Assembly (NCBI GenBank): GCA_026745465.1
Contig: JACYXH010000734.1
Span: forward strand, 44,860-108,859
DNA length: 64,000 bases
Direction of reading: 5' to 3'
From: Lota lota
Lineage: Eukaryota; Chordata; Actinopteri; Gadiformes; Lotidae
Below are positions 45,191-57,634 of this stretch, piece after piece. Under the pieces are notes generated by a model. That model worked only from the letters and a program-made list of their open reading frames with translations, was not told the origin of the DNA and did not search any database. Both the position numbers and the translations under genes were made by a program. How positions within the stretch are numbered: position 1 is the stretch's first letter; each line of letters starts with the position of its first letter.

Positions 45191-45649
45191 TGTCTGTCAT
45201 TCCTTTATTACTGAATTCAAATGGTAATATTGAAAATGCTATGCAATATTTGTGATGATCATTAAACCTGGTTACGCTATTGACAAGGTGAGAGAATACT
45301 AAGGCACAAACTGTGTGTGCCTGCGTCCTCAAAGCGCACACACACACACATATGCCCCATACCTGCCATTATGAATTATTATCATTTGTAGGACCCTAAA
45401 TATACAAAATTGAATAAGTAATATAAACTACAGAATTCAACTGAAAATAACATGTATGTGTTAAATGCCCAATAACAGGAAATAACACGTATTACTTCAA
45501 TATTCATTAACAGCGTGACACACTTATTATTTTGTAATCTGCAAAATCTGTTAATGTGTGTATCTGTCATCTATTCATCACCCTCAACACACAGGTAGGT
45601 GTTTGTTTCTGAATGTATGCTTACATCAAACAATTACTCCACTACATAC

Positions 45650-47430
45650 ATTACTAATATCAATCTTGTGGCTGTAGCCCAACAGCAAGTGATTCAAAGG
45701 GGTACATCAGAGGTCATCACAAGATAAATTAATAAACGGAATAACTTTGGAATAAGGGGGGTCTTTTATATCACTCTGGCTATTTAAATGTTATACATTT
45801 ATCCGATTGGAAGGTGCTACAACCATCATACATTTGTCAAACCCTGCCCTCATCTGGCCGAAAAGGGTACTACACAAATGGAGGGCGCAACATCAACTTA
45901 CTAATTGTGGCTTTTAGGAGTAAGCTAGAAACAACCAGTTTGTTTTAAATTAAAGAGGACTTTAACAACACCATACACTATAGATCTGGTGGCTGTAGCC
46001 CAAATGGAAGTCATTCAAACGACCAGGTCAGAGGTCATCACAGGCCTCGACACAACGCAGCCATAACTAACCCGTACAATGACTTTGCCATAACACAGAG
46101 ACGTTGCTTTTATAGGAGTAAAGGCATGACACTCTATAAAGTTCTACAGACAGTCGTTGCAGTCTCATTATAGTACAGTGCAGCATGTGCTGTATTATCA
46201 GATAAAGCCAATATTGGGATAAAGCAACACAAAACAAGTTCCTATTTTAACAACGAAAAACGATCTCATGCAACATATCAACTATGCAACTGACCTAAAT
46301 GACATTCGTTCTGACTTCTAAAGTCAGGGACCATTGTGAGAACAAGCTCTAACTTCTTTAATGTTTTGCCTTATAGGTAGTACATTTGATGTAGTACATT
46401 TTATCAGACAGTTGGGGTCTGTTACTCTAATGTACGATGGTTCTCCAACCTTCCAAATGTCTAGATACATATTTGAATAGCCAGTCATATTAAATACCCC
46501 CCTTATTCCAGTCATTCTGGGCTCCTGTTCATGGTGTTTATCTTGTGATGACCTCTGACCTACACATTTTAAATCACTTGGTGTTGGGCTAGAGCCACAA
46601 GATTGATATTATTACATGTGGTGGAGGCCTCCTTTCCTGTAAGCACAAATTCACCAACCTGTACCGAAAGCAACACCTGTGTGTTCAGGCTGATGAATAC
46701 ATTACAGATAATGTGTACATATATCCCTTGATGGGATATTTGTTCTTATTAGTTTGAATAACTGTATACATAACAGACTATACTCTCTAAACTAAACCCT
46801 ACAACTACGCTGGTCTCTAAATGAAACCGTAACACTAAAAACACAACATAGATACTAAAGTCGTGCATTTAAAACAGACTCCAGGTTTCTAGCTTACTCC
46901 TAAAAGACACAATACATTGTTTATATTGCAGACGCCATTTTACGTAGTACATTTTATGTGGTACATTCTATCGCCCAGTTAGGGTCAGTATTATTCGAAT
47001 GCACGATCGTTCTTGAAGCTTCCAAATGGATAAATATTACATTTGAATACCCAGTCATATAACACCCCCCCCCCTCCCTTATTGAAAATTCTGTGCTCCT
47101 GTTTATTAATTGATCTTGTGATGACCTCTGACCTACCCATTTAACTCACTTGGTGTTGGGCTAGAGCCACAACATTCATAATGTTACACGTGGTGGAGGT
47201 CTCCTTTCCTGTAAGCACAAATTCAGCAACATGCACCAAAGTAACACCTGTGTGTTCAGGGTGATACATGTACACATTACCTGTAATGTATTCATCACTT
47301 GTTCTGATTAGTTTGATGAAATATAACCCAGCATAGATACATGTCTACATAACCTGACTCTAAACTAAACCCTACAACTACACTCGTCTCTAAACTAATC
47401 AATAAAAACACTCTTCATTCATGACAGATC
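45650..47430. repeat. Block of interleaved direct and inverted repeats
   Basis: The phrase around GTGATGACCTCTGACCT, with GTGTTGGGCTAGAGCCACAA, occurs at 46545-46600 and 47115-47175 on plus and inverted at 45670-45730 and 45990-46045. ACACCTGTGTGTTCAGG recurs at about 46673 and 47248. No protein is encoded. Confidence 0.7.
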
Positions 47431-47656
47431 GTCCCTTCTGGTCCGTGGGGTCCGATGTGGGAACACACATGCACACACACATTAAGTACATAAATCACTT
47501 GCTGGGTTAATATTTCTTCTGGTTAGTTTGACTAACTAACACACAACATAGATCCATGTCTACATAACATAGATGACTCCACAACTACACTAAAACACAC
47601 TGATTATTTATGATGTCCTTGATGTCCTTCGTGGGCGAGGGAGTCGTCCTCTTACA

Positions 47657-47751
47657 CGGTGAGCGTGGCGGGGGCCGGAGGTGGTGCATCGAGACGTCGT
47701 CCGGCTCCTGGGCCCTGGGGTCCGGACGCTCCGGGTGTCACCGGTAGGTCT
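47657..47751 (-). CDS. Candidate terminal exon of an unidentified minus-strand gene
   Basis: After a strong acceptor on the minus strand (GTTGTGTTCCACAG) a GC-rich frame reads LPVTPGASGPQGPGAG, RRLDAPPPAPATLTV, stop TAA at 47659-47657. Composition contrasts with AT-rich surroundings. No family recognised; low-complexity Pro/Ala/Gly content makes chance possible. Confidence 0.3.
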
Positions 47752-48181
47752 GTGGAACACAACAATATTGTTAACATCTTGAATGGTATGGGAGAAATGT
47801 AGAATTCTTATCAAATAAGTGTGGAGAAAAAACAAAGTATCATGGTACCACTCTTGATACTAAGAGGTGAATGTGTGTGTCTGCTATGTTGTATGTATAC
47901 AGCTAGTATATTTCCATACATAGTATCAGACATGGGCCAAGAGGAGAATAAGGGAGCAGTGGATTTCAACATAGGATGAGGTAGTGACGTATGGGTGTGC
48001 AGAATGGAGCATATAGGCCAAAGTCTGGGGAGAGGCCAGTTAGTTCTTTTACAAACTAACTCAGCTTTTGTTGTTACTCGTTCCAAGTGACAATAAAGTC
48101 TTCTGTACCTCTCTTATTTTGTTAAAGTGCTTATCCACCACAATGGCAGTAATAAATGACAGTTGAATGGCTGTAATCCAT

Positions 48182-48345
48182 TATTCAATGACATCTTCCT
48201 CAGCGAGGGGACGTGGGCCACAAACCAAGGAGGGTCCTGGTGGTCCTGCCTCACAGTGGGGGGGCTGGTCTTTGGCAGGCTGGCCTCTTGGCAGAGGAGG
48301 AGGAGGCTGCACAGGATGGGGACCTTGAGGCACGGGGAGGGCTGG
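48182..48345 (-). other. Candidate GC-rich minus-strand coding stretch
   Basis: The minus strand reads a Pro-rich frame ending GPRPLAEEDVIE and stop; another frame is also open, so the choice is unsupported. It is followed by a 26-bp ACACACACAGCTGTAGTAGA array (48.35-48.47 kb). Confidence 0.2.
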
Positions 48346-48349
48346 GAAC

Positions 48350-48475
48350 ACACACACACAGCTGTAGTAGAACAATACACACACACACAGCTGTAGTAGA
48401 ACAATACACACACACAGCTGTAGTAGAATACACACACACAGCTGTAGCAGAACAATACACACACACACCACACTC
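48350..48475. repeat. 26-bp array (CACAGCTGTAGTAGAACAAT)
   Basis: Four to five copies mixed with AC repeats. Confidence 0.85.
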
Positions 48476-49079
48476 ATTTGAATTCAGTAATAAATGAATG
48501 AACCATAACGAATGATTGACTGACATTAATTACTGATAGACTACGTATTCATTCAGTCACTTTTATTCACACTAAACTCCACTGACGTCAGAAACATTTA
48601 TCAGGTGTTATAAAGAGTCACTTATTAATTACAAGATTAAAAGGACATGCAGCAGCTTTAGCAGACTACTAGTCTATCACGCTGTTATTGCATAGCCATC
48701 TGAATATTATCATTGGACTTCACTAAGGAATGTATTAATGCACCGTAACCAATGATTGACTGAATTAATACGTAGTCTATTAACAATTAATATCCGTCAG
48801 TTGTATTCACCCTAATCTCCACTGATGTCCCAAACGGTTATCAAGTGTTACAAAGAGTCATTTGGTTTTTATTAGATTTTCAGCTTACAAAACAGCACAA
48901 TGGGATTTGGTAAATGTGTGGGGGTGAGGGATTTCTACTCTCAGCCCTGTAAGTATCCCTTTATGTATCTTTTGAGCAGAGACCCAATCCCTACCCACTA
49001 TTAAGACATTTGGCAGATGCTTTTACATTTACAAAAGCCTCATTAGCGACACTAAATCACCAATCAGTGTAGGTGGTAC

Positions 49080-49270
49080 CATGTGACCCCATCCTGCCCT
49101 GTACGAGGACCACCAGTACCACATTCAGCTCTCTCTCCTCAGTGGTTTTCCCTTTAGAGTCGGGTGTCACTCGCCCCACAAGGACGTCCTTCACCAGGCA
49201 GGTCCTCCAGCACGGCTCTGCCATCAGCTTCCCTCTGCCACGCCTTCCTGGTGGTAACAAACAGTGCTAG
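49080..49270. repeat. Duplicated block, copy 1 (others at 50.19, 51.29, 52.60 kb)
   Basis: The first part (CCTGCCCTGTACGAGGACCA to GTGGTTTTCCCTT) is nearly identical over about 70 bases to 50192-50262. The second part (GGACGTCCTTCACCAGGCAG, then CATCAGCTTCCCTCTGCCAC) recurs diverged at 51297-51390 and 52600-52720. Minus-strand frame GKLMAEPCWRTCLVKDVLVG is open in this copy but the 51.3-kb copy has a deletion that breaks it. Confidence 0.7.
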
Positions 49271-49289
49271 TTGGGACTCAATGTCCGCT

Positions 49290-49520
49290 CACAACCAGGG
49301 AGGTAAAGGTGAGGGTAGAGGGGAGTTTACGATTAAGGTAGAGGAGGTTACGATTGGGGTAGATGGGAGGGGGGAGGGGGGGTTAAGGTAGAGGGGGGAA
49401 GGGTGAGAGGGGAGGTTAGGGTGAGGGTGGGGGGAGAGGGGAGGTTAAGGTACAGGGGGGAAGGGGGGAGAGGGGAGATTAAGGTAAGGGTGGGGGGAGA
49501 GGGGAGGTTAAGGAAGATGA
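49290..49520. repeat. G-rich purine minisatellite (GGGGAGGTTAAGGTAGAGG)
   Basis: About 230 bases of GGTTAAGG/GAGGGGGGAAGG variants; G runs on plus. Confidence 0.85.
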
Positions 49521-51290
49521 GGTTTTGGGGATGCCTTGTCCATTGTCCAGTCCAATTTTGAAACCAATTAGAGCGGTATGTTGTGAAAGCAGCCCATGTA
49601 TTCAACCATCTCACCCTAACTCTTTCCCTAACACTGAACCCTAACTCCTTGAAGGACAAGGAGCCTCCCACTGTGGGAAGGAAACCTTGATGGAACACGC
49701 TAGGAAAGATCCTAGTGTGCAACCTATGGTGACAAAGTCAAGTTGTGTGAGTGTGTAGGCCATGAATCCAGTCCAGCGATGACCTCAGCTCTGATGAAGC
49801 GCTGTTTGTTGGTCACTGAAATGTTGCAAATTGTTCACTTTAAGACTGTATTTGTCTAAGCAGTGTCAGATAATCAATAGCTTATTACTACTGTAGTAAA
49901 TGAACACAATATCCATGTTATCTTAGCAGTGGACTACTGACCGGCAGGACTTGAGCTGTTCAGAGATACAGGTGTGATACAGCTCTGGTGTGTCTGCCCC
50001 AGACTCAACACAGTATTTCAACCGCGCCTTACAAAGATGGATGACACATTTTTCTCATTATTCAAAACGATCCAACATTCAGTTCTTCAGCAGACACTCG
50101 TATCCAAAGAGACCTAGTGAATTCAGATGCATTACATGTAGTCTGAGAACTTGGGGGTGGAACCCAGTACCATGTGATAGAGAGCCCAACACCCCATCCT
50201 GCCCTGTACGAGGACCACCAGTACCACATTCAGCTCTCTCTCCTCAGTGGTTTTCCCTTAGCATCTTCAGTTATGGTTTAGTCAGAAAACGATGTGAATT
50301 CAAGAGCAAAACTTTTTAATTCAAGAGCATACCTCTGGTGGTCACATGACATGCAGAACACACTGTTGACCCACAGCTGGCTTTACCTTCCAAAGTCCTC
50401 AGCAGTCACATGGCAGTCGTCCACGCTGATCCTGGTGGGTCATCTGGGTCATCTAGTCACAACTCAATCAGGATATGAACAAAAGCCGTCTCCAACCTCA
50501 TTTATCATTTATTAAATGAAAAAAATACAACTTTTAGAGCTTATGTCAGAAAGTAGAGCAGACCTTACAGCAGTCACATTTAGAACAAAACTGAGTCGAA
50601 ATAAATCCTGTTATCTCATAGCGCCATTAACCCAGGGAATGCTTTCTCAAAATCATTTGGATTAGAAGGGATGGCTGCAGTGACAGCTTTAGGACTAGTT
50701 GAGTAACTGTTGTGGAAATATTAAATCCTACCTATAATATACAATTATATACTAATTATATAAACCTTGTTTATATAACTACTAGTCAATTGAAAATGAA
50801 TTTGTATACATTCTCCTTGGACCTAGAGATACCTCCCTTCCTTTCTCTAATTGAAAGGTGTTAAGCTAGTTTACATTTGCATTGCCACTGTAGCCATAAA
50901 GTCTGATACTGAGGCCATGCCAATCTACTTCTTTGTTGTGTAGATTCCTTTAACTGTCCTGCAGCCTTGTGGACATGTCCACTTCACCTATAGTGTCTCT
51001 CCCGCCATGACTGACTTCAGCCATGGCCAGTCCTAAAGTCTCCACGATGGTCACTCCCCCTCACCTTTGTACTTCCTGCCCACCATGTGATATAAGAATC
51101 ATGTGCACCCATTGTCTCATTGAATGGATGCTTGGTAGCTTTGCTGCTTGCATCTTCCCATGATCATGCTCCAAAATTATATCAAATATTTAGCTGTCAA
51201 GAATTGTCTATAAAGAAGTTTTTCTTCATCAGTGGCTAGTTTAGTAGTAGCAGTAGTACTCTATTCCATTGAGGTGGCGGTGGAAGTGAT
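49520..51290. other. No gene recognised
   Basis: Contains a fragment of a common teleost dispersed repeat at 50085-50150 (CAGCAGACACTCGTATCCAA followed by a CATTACATG phrase), like that at 49003. A region at 50.39-50.58 kb resembles 52.26-52.46 kb. Confidence 0.4.
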
Positions 51291-51419
51291 AATCACTTTA
51301 GAGACGGGTGTCCTTACCCCCACGAGGGAAGTCCTTCACCAGGCAGGTCCTCCAGCCATCAGCTCCCCTCCGCCACGGAGTCCTGGTCTGGCAACAAACA
51401 GCAGTGGTTTAGTCTCAAC

Positions 51420-51850
51420 GTCTGGTAACTACAGCATTATCTGGTCTGGTAACCAACAGTGGTAGTTTGTCTGGTAACTACAGCATTATCTGGTCTGGTA
51501 ACCAACAGTGGTAGTTTGTCTGGTAACTACAGCATTATTTAGTCTGGTAACCAACAGTGGTAGTTTGTCTGGTAACTACAGCATTATTTAGTCTGGTAAC
51601 CAACAGTGGTAGTTTGTCTGGTAACTACAGCATTATTTAGTCTGGTAACCAACAGTGGTAGTTTGTCTGGTAACTACAGCATTATTTGGTCTGGTAACGA
51701 ACAGTGGTAGTTTGTCTGGTAACTACAGCATTATCTGGTCTGGTAATGAACAGTGGTAGTTTGTCTGGTAACTACAGCATTATCTGGTCTGGTAATGAAC
51801 AGTGGTAGTTTGTCTGGTAACAAATAGCGGTAGTTTGTCTGGTAACAAAC
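51420..51850. repeat. 49-bp minisatellite, about 9 copies
   Basis: Unit TCTGGTAACTACAGCATTAT, then CTGGTCTGGTAACCAACAGT, then GGTAGTTTG; successive copies are 49 bases apart. Confidence 0.92.
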
Positions 51851-53084
51851 ACAGCAGTAGTTTGCTCTGGTAACACAAGCAGTGGTTTGAATGGTGTGGT
51901 AACGTTGGTCGTTTGCAGTCATGTCTGAATGGAAGCAATGCAGTTTATGCAAACTTCCCAGTAATACTTCCTCCAGATGCACAGCTCCAGCATCAGCTCT
52001 CCTCAGCCAAGGATTCCTGGTCCACTAACAAACACAGTGGTAGTAGTTGAGCCATTTCTTCTTTGGACGCCTCGTTTAAATCATTCTGAACCAAAGTGCT
52101 GGCTTGAGTGTAAAAGAGGAATGGAAGATTCATTTGATATTTTAAACTTGCACTAAGAAACACGCACACTCTTGTTATTCAGGAAAACAGTCAAACATTC
52201 TGTGAATTCAACAGGTTGTCAAATGACGTAGAAAAAAGGTTGAGGTTGGTATTAACCTTCCAAAGACTTAAGCAGTCACATCGTAGGCCTCGTCTTGTTC
52301 CTGGTCATCAGCTTCATCTATTCACAATGCAAATACACTTTAAATCAGTATACAAATAAAAACCGTCTCAAACCTCAGCCGACAGACTCACTATCATTTG
52401 TTCAAATAAACCATACAACTTGTAGAACTTGTGCAGCAGTAGCACAGACTCTGTAGCCTTCACATTTAGGGGTTAGAGAGTCTAAATAAAACATATTAAC
52501 CCAGGGACTGTTTTCTCTAAATCAGCCACCATAAGTGATGGCTGCCGTAACAGATTTAAGAACAAAAACAGTTCAGTAGCAGTGAGTGTGATAATCACTT
52601 TAGAGCTGGGCTTCATTCGCCCCGACCGGGACGTCCTTCGTCAGGCAGGACCTCCAGCACGGCTCCACCATCAGCTCCCCTCCGCCACGGCGTCCCGGTC
52701 TGCTATCAAACAGCGCTAGTTGGGTCTAACATCTGCTAACAAACCTGGGGTTGGAAAACCTGCACACCCTTGCATTTGCAAAGGGACAGCGAATATCCAA
52801 CTTCCTTAAGTTTACAAGTTGACTTATTGAGAAATGTATAACTGGGAAATTAACTGAGAAATGTGTAACTATGGTAGTAGTAGTAGCAGCAATAGGAGCA
52901 AAAATAGCTCACGTGACTTAGATGACCCAAAATATTACCTCAAATAACAGCTTAGGAAGAATTCACAGTGAAAATTCACAAACTAAAAACTAATAAATCT
53001 CCCTCTACAATCGTTTATAAAAACTAAAAAGAACCTCCGGGCATTTAGCGTTTCAGAACAGCTTGGTGATGGTTACCCTCTGGT

Positions 53085-53615
53085 CCTCAGCCTCCGGTCC
53101 ACCCTGGTGCCCCATGCCTGGTCCTCAGCCTCCGGTCCACCCTGGTGCCTCATGCCTGGTCCAGGGGATCTGGTTACCCTCTGGTCCACCCTGGTGCCCC
53201 ATGCCTGGTCCAGGGGATCTGGTTACCCTCTGGTCCACCCTGGTGCCCCATGCCTGGTCCAGGGGATCTGGTTACCCTCTGGTCCTCAGCCTGGTGCCCC
53301 ATGCCTGGTCCAGGGGATCTGGTTACCCTCTGGTCCACCCTGGTGCCCCATGCCTGGTCCAGGGGATCTGGTTACCCTCTGGTCCACCCTGGTGCCCCAT
53401 GCCTGGTCCAGGGGATCTGGTTACCCTCTGGTCCTCAGCCTCCGGTCCACCCTGGTGCCTCATGCCTGGTCCAGGGGATCTGGTTACCCTCTGGTCCACC
53501 CTGGTGCCCCATGCCTGGTCCAGGGGATCTGGTTACCCTCTGGTCCACCCTGGTGCCCCATGCCTGGTCCAGGGGATCTGGTTACCCTCCGGTCCACCCT
53601 GGTCCAGGGGATCCT
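53085..53615. repeat. 49-bp minisatellite open in all three plus frames, about 10 copies
   Basis: Unit GGTTACCCTCTGGTCCACCC, then TGGTGCCCCATGCCTGGTCC, then AGGGGATCT. Since 49 is one more than a multiple of three and the unit lacks a stop in any phase, each plus frame is open across the array (208, 170 and 195 codons), cycling through the same 49-residue repeat. CTCAGCCTCC variants mark some copies. Confidence 0.92.
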
Positions 53616-53749
53616 GTAAAGTCAGACAGCGTCTTTGTAAACACGTTTACACAAAGGTCTTGTTTTGTACAATATGTACATGTAATTAAATCTCGGAAGA
53701 CGACGTGCTATAACATATTAGCTGTGCTATAACTTATTCGCTTTATTTA

Positions 53750-54105
53750 TTAACTAGACACATACAGGTTGGCGGTCTTCAGGAAGGCAAACTTCCACAC
53801 ACCGAGTCAAGGTACTGAACCAATCACAATCAAGCATATTCACATCCAATAGAAATCATTGTAACTCCATAATCATTAACATTGATGTCAACATACGGTA
53901 ACAAATATATTCTATGAATATCACAACAGCAAGTTCAATTACACTATGGAATGCCACTAACACTAGTGAGCCTGGTTCAACGCTTCCTCGACCACATCTA
54001 CCTCCCGACAACTCTGCATAGATCACTTTGAGAAGGTCATATAACGTTACAGAAAATAATGGGTAAATACGGTAGGTATCAATGTGAAACCGTCCATATC
54101 AAACG
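53750..54105. other. No feature recognised
   Basis: AT-rich unique-looking sequence. Confidence 0.4.
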
Positions 54106-54110
54106 CTCAC

Positions 54111-54178
54111 CTGCGTGGTTGGATTGACATCTTGTGCGTCATACAGGTTCAGGATAGCAAGGACTGGAGCTGCCCCCA
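54111..54178 (-). CDS. Candidate internal exon (68 bases), unidentified minus-strand gene
   Basis: Acceptor TTTTGTGTTAACAG and donor GTGAGC frame an open exon reading GAAPVLAILNLYDAQDVNPT TQ. It needs one base from the previous exon and ends in phase 0, which fits the candidate exon at 55489-55447. No family recognised. Confidence 0.4.
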
Positions 54179-54184
54179 CTGTTA

Positions 54185-55440
54185 ACACAAAACAATAATC
54201 CATTTAATACCAAGACATCACACGCTGGAATCACATGGGAACAACAATTACCAAACACAGGAAGTGATGCAGCAATTTATAAATCCTTTCCTATAAAAAC
54301 CTGTCCTGCCTCATTTTCCAAGTCAATGAGTGTACGCAAAAGATGTAGTATGTCTGAATCTGTCACTACTCTTCAATGAGCTTTACATCATGGCCTCACC
54401 AAGAATAAACTGAAAACCAATACAATAGTCAGGGTGCTTAAGAGGAACAACTGTTCTTAGTTTGCTTATGTTATGTGGGATTTCATCTACAGCCGCAGTT
54501 TTATGGTAGCATTTGCGCAACAACAAAACTTATTTGACTCTTCTGAACAGCTATTCCATTAGTTTTTACACAAATAAGCACGTTTACATTGAACCCTTCC
54601 TTTTATTTCTGAAGTCTAGTAGAGACAACACAGAGAAGACTTATTCAGCCCAAGCACTGAAACTGAAAGTGCATTGACCTCACCGTTATGGAGTCCTTTT
54701 TAGCCCAGTGGGGAGACCGCAGCGAGGGATGGAGCTGGGTGTGGAGGCAGACACCTTGTGACACAAACTACAGTTACAATTTCAGCTCTGTAGGGTTAGG
54801 GTTTAACTGGGCCAATCACAGCCCAGATATTTAAAACACTAGCAGTATCAATAGTAATATAACAGTAAAATGATACATAGCCATATTCAGCTGCTGGGTT
54901 GTTGTAGACCAAAGGAGCCGCACTATGGAAATGCCAAATTGTAATTAAAATGTTGCAGCCTTAAACGATCTCTGCATCATATACGCGACTCGAAAATGTT
55001 TACGCAACAATACAGTGTCAGTTGTAGAGAGCAATTATCAAAGTAGTTTTGCAGGATTCTATGAAAAGATAATGTTTCATTATGAGTGCACTACCTAAAG
55101 CACAATAAAGTGATCAAATATTGCAGATGGTTACTGATAGAAATAGGGAACCGCCAGATGACCTAATTAGGTACGCTTGTTAGTGATGAGGTTACGCAAA
55201 TGCCAATCCTGAACATACTGCCATACGCTATAATAAGGTGATGAGGTTACGCAAATGTCAATCCTAATCATACTGCCAGATGCCCTCCCAGGTGAATCAA
55301 CATCCACAACTCATACACAGTACTGCAGCATTAGAGGTTCACAAACTGCATATTTCTAACTACTAACCTTGGCAGAAAGCCCAAAACAGTCATACTGGAA
55401 TCCTAGCGTTCCAGTACAAACCAGCAATACATAACCAGCA
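54185..55440. other. Intron or intergenic, no feature recognised
   Basis: A short direct repeat (GTGATGAGGTTACGCAAATG at about 55176 and 55239) is the only structure noted. Confidence 0.4.
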
Positions 55441-55446
55441 CCTCAC

Positions 55447-55489
55447 CTTGAGCTGAACGACGATGAAGATCTTGTGGTCCTTTGATCAA
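55447..55489 (-). CDS. Candidate internal exon (43 bases), unidentified minus-strand gene
   Basis: Reads LIKGPQDLHRRSAQ plus one base before donor GTGAGG. The acceptor (ATGCGAAG) is weak but preceded by a T-rich stretch. Starts in phase 0 and leaves one base, matching both neighbours (61054-61109 and 54111-54178). Confidence 0.3.
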
Positions 55490-55744
55490 CTTCGCATTTC
55501 AAAACACAGCCAACAGACTTACTTTGAGGCGATCTAGTAGTTTGATGCTGTTGGTATATGTACAAATAATTTTGACTATACAGTTCCCCCATCTAACTAA
55601 TTAACTACTACCATTAAACAAGGTTCACCAGCGTACAAAAAAACAAACTGATCTGATGCTTTTTGTCCACTTCGTTGCTACTCTCAAAAACATTGCATTC
55701 AAATTGCATGAGTGTTGCCTTATTGATCTGGGTGTGGTCTGAGT

Positions 55745-55935
55745 GGCCCGAGATGCATGCTAGGACACTGTGCTATCTTAAGTCTACAGTTCTGTAGATG
55801 TTCCCCCTCAGAAATAACCACGTGTTCATAAGGCTGTCGTCACATCAGTTACATGAACAGGAACATCCGTCAGGACCGTGACAGGGACTGCCCAAGGAGA
55901 AATGCCAAGGGTATGATGTGAGGGCTTGAACACTT
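55745..55935 (+). repeat. Arm 1 of an inverted repeat pair (with 58255-58440)
   Basis: GAGATGCATGCTAGG, CAGTTCTGTAGATGT, GTGACAGGGACT and GAGAAATGCCAAGGG match the reverse complement of 58.25-58.44 kb in order, with moderate divergence. It resembles the end of a dispersed retroelement. Confidence 0.6.
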
Positions 55936-55939
55936 AGTG

Positions 55940-56725
55940 ACTAGAATACAACCTAACTCTTACAGTAGAGAACCATTGAGCACATTTCAATGTTCCTCTT
56001 CATAGATCTTGAAGCACCAGTTAGGGTTTCTTTACGTCCACATCTGAAGAACAACACACCTGCAGCTTGAAGAGGACCTTAGTTGGGATGTTTCCAAGAT
56101 GGTTTCTGATTCAAGGGTACCCATCTCCCAGGTCCAGCTAGCCTCGTCCAATACATTACAATTCAGCCCGCGAAAGACTTGCGTCTCAGCACAGGAGTAC
56201 AGAAGATCCACAGGTCATGGCAGCCATCGATCATGTCGGGGGTAGGAAGGGCAGCCACGTCGCAGACTGTCAAGCTTGAATAACCATTTACAAAAATGTT
56301 CTGGTACATTTTCATCTTCTCAGTTGGTTTCCTGTCCATTCTGTCCATTCAGAATGCCATTAGTCCATCCTCCATTGTTCCTAGTATCCATTGTTTGCAT
56401 AATTCAGTCACACTGCAATCCAATCTGCATGACACTCAAGTCATCCTATCCAGTGTGTAGGAGGTGGAATAGAAAGCCAGATGCTGGATCGCTGCAGGCT
56501 CTTGATGTATACTGGATTGCAAAGGCAAATCGTTGATTTGGGCCACAGACTTAAGTCATCCAGAAACGTCGTCCCAAAAGATACTCAAGGATGTTTTAAA
56601 TAGAGTAGCGTCGTATTGTAGCTGAAAATTCTAAAGATAAAAATGTAGCGATAAAATACACCACAACATTAAACCAACCTGTTAAAATCTTCAGGGGTCA
56701 GCCCACATCCCATGTCAAGACGCTC
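55940..56725. other. No feature recognised
   Basis: Unique-looking sequence between repeat arm and the 40-bp array. Confidence 0.35.
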
Positions 56726-56729
56726 ACAC

Positions 56730-57555
56730 ATAGTATGCTATGTCAGGTCGATCCCTGGCCATCCTTAAAAGTAATACCCCATGCCAGGTACAACACTGGC
56801 CACGCTCACATGAAGAACCCTATGCCAGGTTGAAAGCTGGCCACACTCATATGAAGCACCTATGCCAGGTCATACACTGGCCACACTCACATGAAGTACC
56901 TTTGCCAGGTCAAACACTGGCCACACTCACATGAAGTACCTATGCCAGGTTGAAAGCTGGCCACGCTCACATGAAGTACCTATGCCAGGTCAAACACTGG
57001 CCACACTCACATGAAGTACCCTATGCAAGGTCAAACACTGGCCACACTCACATGAAGTACCCTATGCCAGGTCAAACACTGGCCACGCTCACATGAAGTA
57101 CCTATGCCAGGTCAAACACTGGCCACACTTACATGAAGTACCTATGCCAGGTTGAAAGCTGGCCACACTCACATGAAGTACCTATGCCAGGTGAAACACT
57201 GGCCACGCTCACATGCAGTAGCCTATGCCAGGTTGAAAGCTGGCCACGCTCACATGAAGTACCTATGCCAGGTCAAACACTGGCCACGCTCACATGAAGT
57301 ACCTATGCCAGGTCAAACACTGGCCACGCTCACATGAAGTACCTATGCCAGGTTGAAAGCTGGCCACGCTCACATGAAGTACCTATGCCAGGTCGACAGC
57401 TGGCCACACTCACACATTAAGTATCCCATGCCAAGTTAAACCATGGCCACGCTCACACGTTTATTCTATGCTAGGTTGAAGCCCGGCCACAATTTCATGT
57501 AGTAAGAACCCCATGCCAGGTCAGCCTCTGGCCCGGCTCACACATGTATGAAAAA
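56730..57555. repeat. 40-bp minisatellite, about 20 copies
   Basis: Unit ATGCCAGGTCAAACACTGGC and CACGCTCACATGAAGTACCT, alternating with a GTTGAAAGCTGGC variant. Ends decay from 57420. Confidence 0.95.
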
Positions 57556-57634
57556 ATACAAATTAAAGAATTAAACAAACAATTACCATACTTACCAAAC
57601 CAGGTAAAGTAAGATAAGCGGAAGCAGAAGGAGA

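Noticed and set aside
47608-47835. Arg-rich minus-strand frame overlapping the candidate terminal exon
   Set aside because: A different frame, splice-bounded and ending in a stop, fits better; even that one is kept only at low confidence.
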